Shown one piece after another: positions 18,347 to 26,576 of a stretch of 64,000 nt of DNA. Numbering within the stretch: the first letter of the stretch is position 1; each line of letters opens with the position of its first letter. The stretch lies in contig JAPWKG010000017.1 of NCBI GenBank assembly GCA_028283625.1, positions 1 through 64,000 on the forward strand, read 5' to 3'. The notes below the pieces were generated by a model that searched no databases, was not told where the DNA came from, and saw only the letters and a program-made list of their open reading frames with translations. A program made the position numbers and the translations under genes. Source of the stretch: Acidobacteriaceae bacterium. GTDB lineage: Bacteria; Acidobacteriota; Terriglobia; Terriglobales; Acidobacteriaceae.

Positions 18347-18847
18347 CTAGCGCAGCACGGGAACGAAGTGTGTGAGCAGCTGTGCGGCAATGAGCCCCAG
18401 CACGCCTGCCGCCAGATCATCCAGCATGATGCCCGTACCGCCGTGCAGCTCTTCAAAGCGCCGTACAGGCCACGGCTTCCAGATATCGAAGAGACGGAAG
18501 AGCGCCAGGCCGAGCAGGGCATGGCGCCAGGAAGGGGACAGAGCCACGAGGGTAAGCCACTGGCCGGCCACTTCGTCCACAACAACAAAGCCCGGATCTT
18601 CGCGGCCAGCTTCCTGCGCCACGAGGGTGGAGGCCGGAATGCCGCCAAGAGTGATCAGAACGGTTGCGGCTACGGTGTAGAGCGCCAGTGGAAGCGTGTG
18701 CAGATGAAAGGTCTGTGCCGCGCACAGCCAGATCAGCATGGCTGCGACCGAGCCATAGGTGCCGGGGCCCGGCTTCAGGTTGCCAATGCCGAGAAAGGTT
18801 GCCAGGGTCCACGCCCACGGCGTGCGCTCAATATGCCGTTGTTCCAT
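18347..18847 (-). CDS. pgpA: Phosphatidylglycerophosphatase A
   Basis: PgpA removes the terminal phosphate from phosphatidylglycerol-phosphate in the inner membrane. Family motifs are clear: FLGIGNLKPGPGTYGSVAA near 18-37, the VVDEVAGQW segment near 90-98, and RFEELHGGTGIMLDDLAAG near 131-150, which carry the conserved acidic residues. Several hydrophobic helices, about 166 residues. The start is the ATG at 18847 or the GTG just before it. A TACAAT element ends 10 bases upstream of the ATG, so the mRNA probably has almost no leader. First gene of the eleven-gene minus-strand run. Confidence 0.93.
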   Translation of the reverse strand: MEQRHIERTPWAWTLATFLGIGNLKPGPGTYGSVAAMLIWLCAAQTFHLHTLPLALYTVAATVLITLGGIPASTLVAQEAGREDPGFVVVDEVAGQWLTLVALSPSWRHALLGLALFRLFDIWKPWPVRRFEELHGGTGIMLDDLAAGVLGLIAAQLLTHFVPVLR

Positions 18848-18857
18848 CACACTTTCG

Positions 18858-18863
18858 ATTGTA
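18858..18863 (-). promoter_or_regulatory. Candidate -10 element of the pgpA gene run
   Basis: TACAAT on the minus strand ends 10 bases before the pgpA ATG, with no Shine-Dalgarno sequence between. No convincing -35 hexamer is seen. It would start the 10-kb run down to 8581. Confidence 0.4.
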
Positions 18864-18894
18864 ACGAGTGTGCAAAGTGCGCGAGACTAGCGGG

Positions 18895-21027
18895 ATGAGC
18901 CTCAAGCTAAGAACTGTAGGAGTTGTAATGATGGGCGCAGCCGCAACGGTAGCCTCCGCGCAGCAGGCCGCGTTTGGACCGTCGAACCCTTTTTACGAAG
19001 AAAGCAAGTTGCCGTTCCATGCTCCGCCGTTTGACCGGGTTCACGATGGGGATCTGGAGCCGGCAATGGAGGCGGGCATCGCGGAACGCCGCAAGGAAAT
19101 CGAAGCGATTGCGAATGATCCGGCGAAGCCGAACTTTGAGAACACGATCGTTGCCATGGAGCGTGCAGGACGTCTTCTGCAGCGTGTGCAGGCGGTCTTT
19201 TTCGACCTGACCGGATCGAATACAAACCCCACGCTCCAGGCGGTCGAAAAGAGTGAGATGCCGAAGCTGGCGGCGCTTTCTGACTCCACGTTTCTTAACC
19301 CAAAGCTCTTCGACCGTGTTGAGACGATTTACAACGAGCGGGCCACCCTGAAGCTGGACCCCGAATCGGAACGTCTGCTGGAGATTACCTACCAGCGCTT
19401 CGTAAAGGCAGGCGCGCGGCTCGCTCCCGAGGATAAAGAAAAGCTCAAGAAAATCAATGAAGAGCTCGCGAGCCTTTCCACAACCTTCACGACCAAGCTG
19501 CTGGCAGGAACCCGAGACGGCGCGTTTCATACAACAGATGTATCGGAGCTCGCCGGCATGTCGGAGGCTCAGCTCTCAGCAGCGCAGACCGCAGCCAAGT
19601 CGCGTAACGAAGGCGGATATCTGATTCCACTGCAGAACACAACGCAGCAGCCTGATTTGGCTGAGCTGAGTAACCGTGCCACGAGAAAACAGATTTTTGA
19701 GAACTCGTGGATGCGCAACGAGCATGGAGACGACAACGATACGCGCGCAACGGTCCTGCGCATCGCCCAGTTACGGGCACAGAAGGCCCAGCTGTTAGGC
19801 TTCACGAGCTTCGCTGCATGGAACCTGCAGGATCAGATGGCAAAGACGCCGGAGAACGCGCTGAAGTTCATGAGTGATCTCACACCGGCGACCGTGTCCA
19901 AGGCCGATGGGGAAGCCAGGGAGATTCAGGCGCTCATTGACCAGCAGAAGGGGGGCTTTGAGCTTGAGCCCTGGGATTGGGAGTTTTACTCCGAGCAGGT
20001 ACGCAAGGCGAAGTACGACTTCGATTCTGCTCAGGTAAAGCCCTACTTCGAGCTCAATCGGGTCGTTGAGGATGGCGTGTTTTACGCTGCGCACCAGATG
20101 TATGGCCTTACCTTCAAGGAGCGTAAGGATATCCCTGTTTATCGTCCCGAGATTCGCGTGTGGGAAGTTTTCGACGCAAACGGCAAGCCGTTAGCGCTCT
20201 TCTACGGTGATTACTTTGCACGCGACAACAAGCGTGGCGGCGCGTGGATGAGTTCTTATGTGCCGCAGTCGAAACTCTTCGGCACGCTGCCGGTGGTGAA
20301 GAACACGCTGAACCTGCCTCAGCCTGCACCGGGTGAGCCAGCGTTGATTGATTTCGATGGTGTACGTACGCTCTTTCATGAGTTTGGGCACGCGTTGCAC
20401 GGCATGTTTGCCGATAGCGAATATCCTTCGCTCTCCGGCACCAGCGTTCCGCGGGACTTCGTAGAGTTTCCTTCGCAGTTCAACGAGCACTGGGCCAGCG
20501 AACCTACGGTCTTCGCTCATTTTGCGAAGCACTACAAGACCGGGGAACCTATGCCGATGGCGTTGAAGCAGAAGATTGAAGCCGCTTCGAAGTTCAACGA
20601 AGGTTACCTCTTCGGAGAACTGCTGACGGCCGCTCAACTCGATATGCAGTGGCATATTCTCGACAGCAAGACGCAGGTTACAGACGTTGACGCGTTTGAG
20701 AAGCAGGCGCTTGAGCAGGTGCATATCGACATGGCGAAGGTGCCGACGCGTTACCGTACCAGCTACTTTCAGCACATCTGGACCAACGGCTACGCCGCTG
20801 GTTATTACGCGTATTTGTGGAGCGAAATGCTGGACGATGCGGCCTACAAGTGGTTTGCTGATCATGGCGGCATGACGCGTGCCAACGGGGATCGCTTCCG
20901 CAGAATGGTCTTGTCGCGCGGAAACACGCAGGACCTGCAAACCATGTATGACAACTGGCTTGGAGGAGAGCCCAGCGTCGAGCCAATGCTCGAAGAGCGG
21001 GGCTTGAAAGACGCTCCAAAGAAGTAG
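18895..21027 (+). CDS. Exported M3-family metallopeptidase (peptidyl-dipeptidase Dcp-like)
   Basis: A 710-residue zinc peptidase of family M3. The start ATG at 18895 gives a signal peptide (KLRTVGVVMMGAAATVASA, cleavage before QQA), so it is probably periplasmic. The zinc motif HEFGH lies at 495-499 with the downstream Glu-containing helix EFPSQFNEHWA. The C-terminal YAAGYYAYLWSEMLDDAAY is typical of Dcp and oligopeptidase A. The long helical N-terminal half is as expected. Dcp removes dipeptides from peptide C-termini; the periplasmic location suggests peptide scavenging. It stands alone, divergent from pgpA and ended by a strong terminator. Confidence 0.93.
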   Translation: MSLKLRTVGVVMMGAAATVASAQQAAFGPSNPFYEESKLPFHAPPFDRVHDGDLEPAMEAGIAERRKEIEAIANDPAKPNFENTIVAMERAGRLLQRVQAVFFDLTGSNTNPTLQAVEKSEMPKLAALSDSTFLNPKLFDRVETIYNERATLKLDPESERLLEITYQRFVKAGARLAPEDKEKLKKINEELASLSTTFTTKLLAGTRDGAFHTTDVSELAGMSEAQLSAAQTAAKSRNEGGYLIPLQNTTQQPDLAELSNRATRKQIFENSWMRNEHGDDNDTRATVLRIAQLRAQKAQLLGFTSFAAWNLQDQMAKTPENALKFMSDLTPATVSKADGEAREIQALIDQQKGGFELEPWDWEFYSEQVRKAKYDFDSAQVKPYFELNRVVEDGVFYAAHQMYGLTFKERKDIPVYRPEIRVWEVFDANGKPLALFYGDYFARDNKRGGAWMSSYVPQSKLFGTLPVVKNTLNLPQPAPGEPALIDFDGVRTLFHEFGHALHGMFADSEYPSLSGTSVPRDFVEFPSQFNEHWASEPTVFAHFAKHYKTGEPMPMALKQKIEAASKFNEGYLFGELLTAAQLDMQWHILDSKTQVTDVDAFEKQALEQVHIDMAKVPTRYRTSYFQHIWTNGYAAGYYAYLWSEMLDDAAYKWFADHGGMTRANGDRFRRMVLSRGNTQDLQTMYDNWLGGEPSVEPMLEERGLKDAPKK

Positions 21028-21043
21028 TGATTGCCGTAACGAG

Positions 21044-21072
21044 AAAGGCCGCGCAGCTTCTGCGCGGCCTTT
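21044..21072. terminator. Bidirectional terminator between the M3 peptidase and yacG
   Basis: A near-perfect palindrome, AAAGGCCGCGCAG (from 21044) pairing with CTGCGCGGCCTTT (to 21072), lies 17 bases after the peptidase stop and just beyond the yacG stop on the other strand. Confidence 0.85.
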
Positions 21073-21078
21073 CCATGT

Positions 21079-21303
21079 TTAGTTCTTCCACTTATCGTTT
21101 TCGCTGCGCCGTTCGGCATTCAGTTGTGCCTGCTCCACTTCTTCAAGCAACTCGGGATCGAGCACTGGGGACGAAATCTTGTAGTCTCCGGATGCCCACT
21201 TGCCGAGATCCAGAAGGCGGCAACGGTCTGAACAGAAAGGAAAGTTTTCGTTCTCGACGAGTACGGTGTTTTTGCAGATGGGGCAAAAGATGGCTTTGGT
21301 CAT
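21079..21303 (-). CDS. yacG: DNA gyrase inhibitor YacG (zinc-binding)
   Basis: A 74-residue YacG/DUF329 protein. The zinc site is C7-x2-C10 and C24-x3-C28, with the typical SDRCRLLDLGKWASGDYKI following. In E. coli YacG binds GyrB and blocks DNA binding by gyrase; the same role is assumed. A GGAGG lies 11 bases before the ATG. It is 18 bases downstream of the short-chain dehydrogenase gene, so the two are likely co-transcribed. The C-terminal tail is charged and probably flexible. Confidence 0.9.
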   Translation of the reverse strand: MTKAIFCPICKNTVLVENENFPFCSDRCRLLDLGKWASGDYKISSPVLDPELLEEVEQAQLNAERRSENDKWKN

Positions 21304-21321
21304 GATGCAAGTGCCTCCATC

Positions 21322-22098
21322 TTAGAAGATAGAACGCAGTAGTCCCCCTTCAGCCCGTAGCGCAGCACCGTTGGTTGCAGCGGAGAGTGGGCTCGCGATG
21401 TAGCTGACCAGACTGGCGATTTCCGAATCTTCGATAAGCCGCTGCAGCAGAGAGCTGGAGCGATGTTTCTCGAAGAACTCCTGTTCGGCCTGCTCCGGCG
21501 TGGGGTTCGGTGCGCTCGACATCTTCTGCAGAAATTCGACGATGCCTTCCGAGCGTGTGGGTCCGGGCAGAATGCTGTTTACCGTAACACGCGTGCCTTT
21601 CGTGCGTTCGGCTAGACCGCGTGCGACCGCAAGCTGCGCGGACTTGGTCATGCCATAGTGAACCATCTCGGGTGGAGTCATGATCGAGGATTCAGAAGAG
21701 ATAAAAAGAATGCGTCCGTCATTCTTTGCCAGCATGAGTGGGAAATAGTGTCGAGCGAGCCGTACGCCGCTCATGACATTTACCTCGAAGAGCTTGTACC
21801 AGTCTGCATCAGTAATTTCCGCGAACTCTTTGGGCTCATAGATGCCCAGGTTGTTGACCAGAATGTCGGTGTTCGGTACGGCGGCGATAATGGCTTCGCA
21901 GCCTTCAACCGTTCCCGCATCAGCTACGAGCGTGCGAACGTGCGGCACGTCCTTCAGCGCTTCTTCGAGCTTCTTCTGCGAGCGGCCGGGCACGGTTACG
22001 ATTACGCCTTCGGCGGCGAGAGACTTGGTGATCGCAAGTCCGATGCCTGCAGAGCCGCCGGTGACGAGCGCGGTTTTCCCTTTGAGCTGTAGATCCAT
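21322..22098 (-). CDS. Short-chain dehydrogenase/reductase
   Basis: A classical SDR of 258 residues. The nucleotide-binding motif TGGSAGIG is at 13-20, NNLG (in place of NNAG) at 82-85, the catalytic Ser among 134-138, and the YxxxK pair at Y148 and K152. The P-x-P stretch ILPGPTRSEG follows. The substrate cannot be read from the sequence. The C-terminal lid (residues 185-220) contains an Ala/Glu/Pro-rich stretch. A GGAGT sits close before the ATG. It lies between rimO and yacG on the same strand, with 51- and 18-base gaps; there is no clear pathway link. Confidence 0.9.
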   Translation of the reverse strand: MDLQLKGKTALVTGGSAGIGLAITKSLAAEGVIVTVPGRSQKKLEEALKDVPHVRTLVADAGTVEGCEAIIAAVPNTDILVNNLGIYEPKEFAEITDADWYKLFEVNVMSGVRLARHYFPLMLAKNDGRILFISSESSIMTPPEMVHYGMTKSAQLAVARGLAERTKGTRVTVNSILPGPTRSEGIVEFLQKMSSAPNPTPEQAEQEFFEKHRSSSLLQRLIEDSEIASLVSYIASPLSAATNGAALRAEGGLLRSIF

Positions 22099-22149
22099 AA
22101 CGACTCCTTTGCTAGAGGAGATGAGCGAAATAGGGCTCTGGATGCAGCG

Positions 22150-23748
22150 CTACTCGAGGATCGTAGCGACGACGTCGTAATCGTGTGCTTCGGTAATCTC
22201 GGCGCGGTAGAAGGTGCCGGGGACCAGCGCTTCGTGGGGGCCGAAGTCGTTGATAAGGACCTTGCCGTCGATCTCGGGCGCCATGTCGAGCGTACGGCCT
22301 TGCCAGAGCAGTTCGGTCTCCTCACTCTCGCCTTCGACGAGCACGTCCACTACACGACCGATCCATGCCTTACGTGCTTTACGGCTTATGCCCTGCTGAA
22401 GTTTCATGAGCTTGCGACGGCGTGACTCAATGGTGCGCTTGGGTACCTTCTGGTCGAGCTCGAAGGCACCCGCGCCTTCTTCATCCGAGTAGCTGAAGAC
22501 GCCGAGCCAGTCGAGCTTTGCGGCCTTCACGAAGGCGCAGAGCTCTTCGAAGTCTTCTTCGGTTTCGCCAGGGAAGCCGACGATGAAGCTGGTACGCAAC
22601 ACGAGGCCGGGGACGATGCTGCGGGCCTTGGCGATGATCTGTAGGAAGCGGTCTGCGGTGCCACCACGCTTCATGCGGCGCAGCACGTTGGCCGAGGCGT
22701 GTTGCAGAGGCACGTCGAGGTACTTGGCGACGTTGTCGTGGTGCGCGATAGCTTCGAGCAGACGCGTGGTGATCTTGTTTGGGTACGCGTAGAGGAAGCG
22801 CAGCCACTTGAGGCCGGGCAGGGGCGCGAGCGCGTCGAGCAGGTCGGCGAGCTCTGGGCGCTTGCCGGTTGCTTCATCCTTGGGCAGGTCTTCGCCGAAG
22901 CAGGTGGTGTCCTGGCCGATGAGCGTGATCTCGCGAACGCCTTGCGCGATGAGCTGCTGGGCTTCACGCACGATGCTTTCAATGGGGCGCGAGCGGAACT
23001 TGCCGCGAAGCTGCGGGATGATGCAAAAGCTGCATGGGTGGTCGCAGCCTTCGGCGATCTTGATGTACGCAGAGGCTTTGGGCGTGGCGAGGATGCGTGG
23101 GGTTTCGGCGGTGTAGAGGTAGGTGGGCAGCGCGGCGGTGGCGCCGTCCCAGCTCTCGCGGGAGAAGCGGCCAGCGGCTTCGCGAGCATCGCCTTCGGGG
23201 CGCGAGGTCGTTTCGTTGGTGATCTGTGCGCCGGTGCCTTCAGGGCGGGAGTGCTGGTTCACGGCCGAGGCATGGCGCTCGATCTGCGCCGTGGTAAGGA
23301 CGTTGAAGGGGGAGGGCGGAAGCTCAGCAGGCGCGGGACGCTTGAGGCCAGCGGCCGCGATGATGGCGTCCAACTCGCCGGTGCCGACGACGGCATCGAC
23401 CTCGGGAATGTTCTTTTGGATTTCGTCGCGGTAGCGCTCGACGAGGCAGCCGGCGACGATAAGCTTCTGTGCACGCCCACCCTGACCGACCTTGTGGTTG
23501 ACCATCTCAAGGATGGTGTCCACGGACTCCTGCTTGGCGGAGTCGATGAAGGAGCAGGTGTTGACGACGAGGATGTCGGCGTCCTCTGCGTGTGGGGTCA
23601 GCTCTGCGCCGCCTGAGTGCAGCAGGCCCATCATGACCTCGGAATCAACGAGGTTTTTGGGGCAGCCGAGGGAGACAAAGCCTACCTTGGGGCGCGGGGC
23701 TTCGGTCTGAGGGGCGGCTTGCGGGTCGAGGGTGGACGGAGAGCTCAC
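22150..23748 (-). CDS. rimO: Ribosomal protein S12 methylthiotransferase RimO (with insertion)
   Basis: A radical-SAM methylthiotransferase that modifies Asp of ribosomal protein S12. The N-terminal cluster cysteines are C29, C65 and C101; the radical-SAM motif is C235-x3-C239-x2-C242 in EGCDHPCSFCIIPQ; a TRAM domain ends the protein. SLGCPKNLVDSEVM is RimO-specific and separates it from MiaB. The protein is 532 residues, about 80-90 longer than usual. The excess lies mainly at about 140-207, between the two cluster domains, a Pro/Ser/Glu-rich stretch of low conservation. The start is GTG at 23748. A TAAAAT element ends 8 bases upstream, so the mRNA may be leaderless. Confidence 0.95.
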   Translation of the reverse strand: MSSPSTLDPQAAPQTEAPRPKVGFVSLGCPKNLVDSEVMMGLLHSGGAELTPHAEDADILVVNTCSFIDSAKQESVDTILEMVNHKVGQGGRAQKLIVAGCLVERYRDEIQKNIPEVDAVVGTGELDAIIAAAGLKRPAPAELPPSPFNVLTTAQIERHASAVNQHSRPEGTGAQITNETTSRPEGDAREAAGRFSRESWDGATAALPTYLYTAETPRILATPKASAYIKIAEGCDHPCSFCIIPQLRGKFRSRPIESIVREAQQLIAQGVREITLIGQDTTCFGEDLPKDEATGKRPELADLLDALAPLPGLKWLRFLYAYPNKITTRLLEAIAHHDNVAKYLDVPLQHASANVLRRMKRGGTADRFLQIIAKARSIVPGLVLRTSFIVGFPGETEEDFEELCAFVKAAKLDWLGVFSYSDEEGAGAFELDQKVPKRTIESRRRKLMKLQQGISRKARKAWIGRVVDVLVEGESEETELLWQGRTLDMAPEIDGKVLINDFGPHEALVPGTFYRAEITEAHDYDVVATILE

Positions 23749-23756
23749 AATCTCTC

Positions 23757-23762
23757 ATTTTA
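23757..23762 (-). promoter_or_regulatory. Candidate -10 element of rimO, leaderless type
   Basis: TAAAAT on the minus strand ends 8 bases before the GTG start of rimO, and no Shine-Dalgarno lies between. Transcription would start at or next to the start codon. Confidence 0.4.
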
Positions 23763-23811
23763 GCAGGATTTACGTGGGTTCTCCGCCGGGGCTTCTCCCG
23801 GTGCGGTGGGG

Positions 23812-24153
23812 TTACATCAGCCGGCGCGTGACGGGTTTCATCTCCAGTACGGAGGGCTTTGCCTGTTCCTTGGGGTGTTTTGTGATGATCACGCCGTTGC
23901 TTTCCAAGTGAAGCGTGGGGTGGCCAAGCGTGTGTTCGAGGAAGATCGACTTCTTCAGCATGGCCTTATGGCGCCTGGATTCGTCTTCGAAGTGGCGTGA
24001 GATGACCCAGTCGTAATCGGCGAGCAGGTAGTAGGTCGCTTCGCATTTAGGGCAGTAGATCGGCTCCTCCAGGGTGCGGTGAAACGCTGCCGGAGGAAGA
24101 GGGGCGATGGGATCGGTTCCGGGTTGGAGAGCGACGAGGATCTGTCGAGGCAT
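23812..24153 (-). CDS. Hypothetical protein with a CxxC motif
   Basis: A 113-residue protein starting MPRQILVALQPGTDPIAPL at 24153; the frame is open further upstream but the added residues look non-coding. A single C-P-K-C pair (EEPIYCPKCEATYYLLADYDW) near residue 38 suggests half of a zinc ribbon or a redox pair. The rest is mixed, ending in basic residues. I do not recognise a family. It stands alone 64 bases upstream of rimO on the same strand and about 200 bases beyond the M13 peptidase. Compositional pattern is normal for the window, so it is probably a real gene. Confidence 0.6.
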   Translation of the reverse strand: MPRQILVALQPGTDPIAPLPPAAFHRTLEEPIYCPKCEATYYLLADYDWVISRHFEDESRRHKAMLKKSIFLEHTLGHPTLHLESNGVIITKHPKEQAKPSVLEMKPVTRRLM

Positions 24154-24297
24154 CAACCCCAAGGATACGAGATCGTTCCCCTGGGGTGGACTTTTTCGCG
24201 CAAAGTCCTGAAGAGCCGAGGGTTGGATTCGGACTTGCCGCGCAGCGGGGTTGCACTGGAAATGGTGCAGCCCCTTTTGCGGCTGGCGCACGAAGAA

Positions 24298-24323
24298 GAG
24301 CCCGGAGCGTGTGCTCCGGGCTC
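24298..24323 (-). terminator. Terminator of the M13 peptidase gene
   Basis: Perfect 11-bp arms GAGCCCGGAGC (24298-24308) and GCTCCGGGCTC (24313-24323) with a four-base loop, 29 bases past the stop codon. Only a weak pyrimidine tract follows. Confidence 0.7.
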
Positions 24324-24351
24324 GTGCGTGGCTGTTGTCCGGCGCGTTCGG

Positions 24352-26385
24352 TTACCAGATGCGGACGCGCTTGTCCGGCGGAAGGTACATGGTCTGGCCT
24401 GGCTGCACGTTGAAGCTCTTGTACCAGAGGTCGAAGTTGCGCACGATCTCGGCGCGGAACTCACCGGGAGCGTGGGGGTCGCCGACGATGCGGGCACGGT
24501 AGCTGGCTTCGCGTGTTTTGGTGCGCCAGATCTGCGCGAAGGCCAGGAAGAACTGCTGGTCCGCATTGAAGCCATCGACGGCGGCAACCTGTTTGCCTGC
24601 GGTGGCTGCGTGGAAGGCATCAAGGGATGCGGCTACGCCGCCGAGATCCGCGATGTTTTCTCCCAGGGTTTGCCGGCCGTTGACGTGGACGCCGGGGAAG
24701 GGTTCATAGGCGTCATACTGCGCGGCGAGCGCAGCGGTGGCCTGTTTGAAGTGTTCGTAGTCGGCTGGGGTCCACCAGTCGCGCACCTTTCCTTCGGAGT
24801 CAAAGGCCGCGCCTTCGCTGTCGAAGGTATGAGAGATTTCGTGGCCGATGACGGTGCCGATGGCGCCGTAGTTCGCGGCGTCGGAGGCGTTGGCGTCAAA
24901 GAACGGCGGCTGCAGGATGGCGGCGGGAAAGTTTAGCGCGTTGTCCAGCGGCAGGTTGACGGCGTTGACGGTTTGCGGCTCCATGCACCACTCGGAGCGG
25001 TCGACGGGAGTGCCGATGCGCGAGAGTTGGTAGCGGTAGTCAAAGAGACTGGTGTGGGCGAGGTTGGAGGCCAGCTCGTCGGGCTTGATCTCCAGCCCGT
25101 TGTAGCTACGCCACTTGTCGGGGTAGCCGACGGAGACGTGCAGGGTGCCGAGCTTACGCAGCGCTTCCTGCTTGGTGGAGGGCGACATCCAGTCCAGCGA
25201 TTCGAGACGCTTGTGATAGGCCGCGAGCAGGTTGGCGACCATGGCTTCGGCGCGCTGCTTGGACTCGGGCGAGAAGTAGCGTGCGACGTAGATCTGGCCG
25301 ACGGCATCACCCAGCATGCCGTTGGCGAGCGCGATGCCACGCTGGTCGCGCGGACGCTGCTGCGGCGCACCGCTCAACACAGTACCGAAGAAGTGAAAGC
25401 GTTCCTCCGCGAAGGCCTGCGAGAGACCGATGCTGCGCTCTTCGAGCAGGTGCAGCGTGAGCAGATCTTTCCAGGACTCGAGGGGCTGGGAGGCTACGAG
25501 CGAAGAGGCTCCGCTAAAGGCGGAAGGCTGCCAGACGTAGAAGCTCTTCTGCGCGGTGAGACCGGCGGCGGAGAAGTACGCGTCCCAATCGAGCCCGGGT
25601 GCCTTGGTCTTGAAGTCATCCGCGGTCCAAAGATTGTTGGCCTTGTGGATGTCTTCCGAGTCAGCAAGGGAGATCTGCACCTGGCTGAGCTTGGTTTCGA
25701 GCACCATGACGCGTTCGGCACGGATGTCGGCGTTGCTGATGCCGGCAAGGCGGAACATGGTGGCGATGTGCTTGAGGTACTCGGCGCGCACGTCCTTCAT
25801 GTGCTCGGAGTCGGCGAGGTAGTAGTCGCGTCCGGGCAGGGTGGCGCCTCCGGCGAGAAGGTAGGGCGCGTTCTTGCCGGGGTCATTGAAGCCGGGAGCA
25901 ACCCAGATGCCGAAGAGGTTCTGCGTGTGGAAGTTGGTGTTGTTCAGCGGATCGACGTCAGCGCGCAGGGTGCTGCCGAGTGCGGTGGCGAGCTGGGTGC
26001 GCGTTGTGATGGCATCGATTGCGGCGAGCTCAGGCTTGATCGAAGCGAGGCCGTTCTTTTCAATCGCCTCGGTGTTCATGAACGAGGCGTAGAGGTCAGC
26101 CACCATGCGCTGTTCGGTGCCCGGGGCGGCGGGGTGCGCGACCAGATCGGAGAAGATCGCCTTCATCTGCGCATCGGTTTTATCGGCCACGATGGTGAAG
26201 GAGCCGACCGAGGTTCGATCGGCGGGGATCTCCGTACGCTTCATCCATGCACCGTTGGCGAAGAGGTAAAAATTGTCGCCGGGTTTGACGCTGCGGTCCA
26301 TATTTTCCGGCTGAATGCCGGAGGACTGAGCCAAAGCCGTGGTGGCGCAGAGCGATGCAGCCAAAAGAAATTTATGTGCAATCAT
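24352..26385 (-). CDS. Exported M13-family (neprilysin/PepO-type) metallopeptidase
   Basis: A 677-residue zinc endopeptidase of family M13. A signal peptide is clear (HKFLLAASLCATTALA, cleavage before QSSG), so it acts in the periplasm or outside. The N-terminal M13 domain opens DRSVKPGDNFYLFANGAWMK. The zinc motif HEISH is at 515-519, preceded by NYGAIGTVIG, and the third ligand lies in ENIADLGG near 573. The C-terminal PGEFRAEIVRNFDLWYKSF and the terminal RVRIW are typical. Such enzymes cut peptides of modest size. It stands alone with its own terminator. Confidence 0.94.
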   Translation of the reverse strand: MIAHKFLLAASLCATTALAQSSGIQPENMDRSVKPGDNFYLFANGAWMKRTEIPADRTSVGSFTIVADKTDAQMKAIFSDLVAHPAAPGTEQRMVADLYASFMNTEAIEKNGLASIKPELAAIDAITTRTQLATALGSTLRADVDPLNNTNFHTQNLFGIWVAPGFNDPGKNAPYLLAGGATLPGRDYYLADSEHMKDVRAEYLKHIATMFRLAGISNADIRAERVMVLETKLSQVQISLADSEDIHKANNLWTADDFKTKAPGLDWDAYFSAAGLTAQKSFYVWQPSAFSGASSLVASQPLESWKDLLTLHLLEERSIGLSQAFAEERFHFFGTVLSGAPQQRPRDQRGIALANGMLGDAVGQIYVARYFSPESKQRAEAMVANLLAAYHKRLESLDWMSPSTKQEALRKLGTLHVSVGYPDKWRSYNGLEIKPDELASNLAHTSLFDYRYQLSRIGTPVDRSEWCMEPQTVNAVNLPLDNALNFPAAILQPPFFDANASDAANYGAIGTVIGHEISHTFDSEGAAFDSEGKVRDWWTPADYEHFKQATAALAAQYDAYEPFPGVHVNGRQTLGENIADLGGVAASLDAFHAATAGKQVAAVDGFNADQQFFLAFAQIWRTKTREASYRARIVGDPHAPGEFRAEIVRNFDLWYKSFNVQPGQTMYLPPDKRVRIW

Positions 26386-26523
26386 GCGATCTCCAGAAGT
26401 CTTGCGATCCGATTGTAGGACGTGGCACGACCGATTTCGTCAGCCGTGAGACGAGGCGGTAGGAATTTGCGGCACGTGGGGTGGGAGAGTCGGCCGGAAA
26501 CAGAAGCCTGCCGCACGAACAAA

Positions 26524-26548
26524 CAGCCAGGGCTCTGAGCCCTGGCTG
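26524..26548 (-). terminator. Terminator of fabH
   Basis: Arms CAGCCAGGGCTC and GAGCCCTGGCTG meet at one base, giving a long perfect hairpin 29 bases past the fabH stop. On the minus strand TTTGTT follows. Confidence 0.8.
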
Positions 26549-26576
26549 CTTGTGGCTGTTCGATGCGAGCGTGGTG

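Noticed and set aside
18310..18648. Upstream extension of the NHL-propeller gene
   Set aside because: The open frame runs through pgpA sequence and the added residues do not fit the propeller protein; the ATG at 18309 gives a sensible N-terminus.
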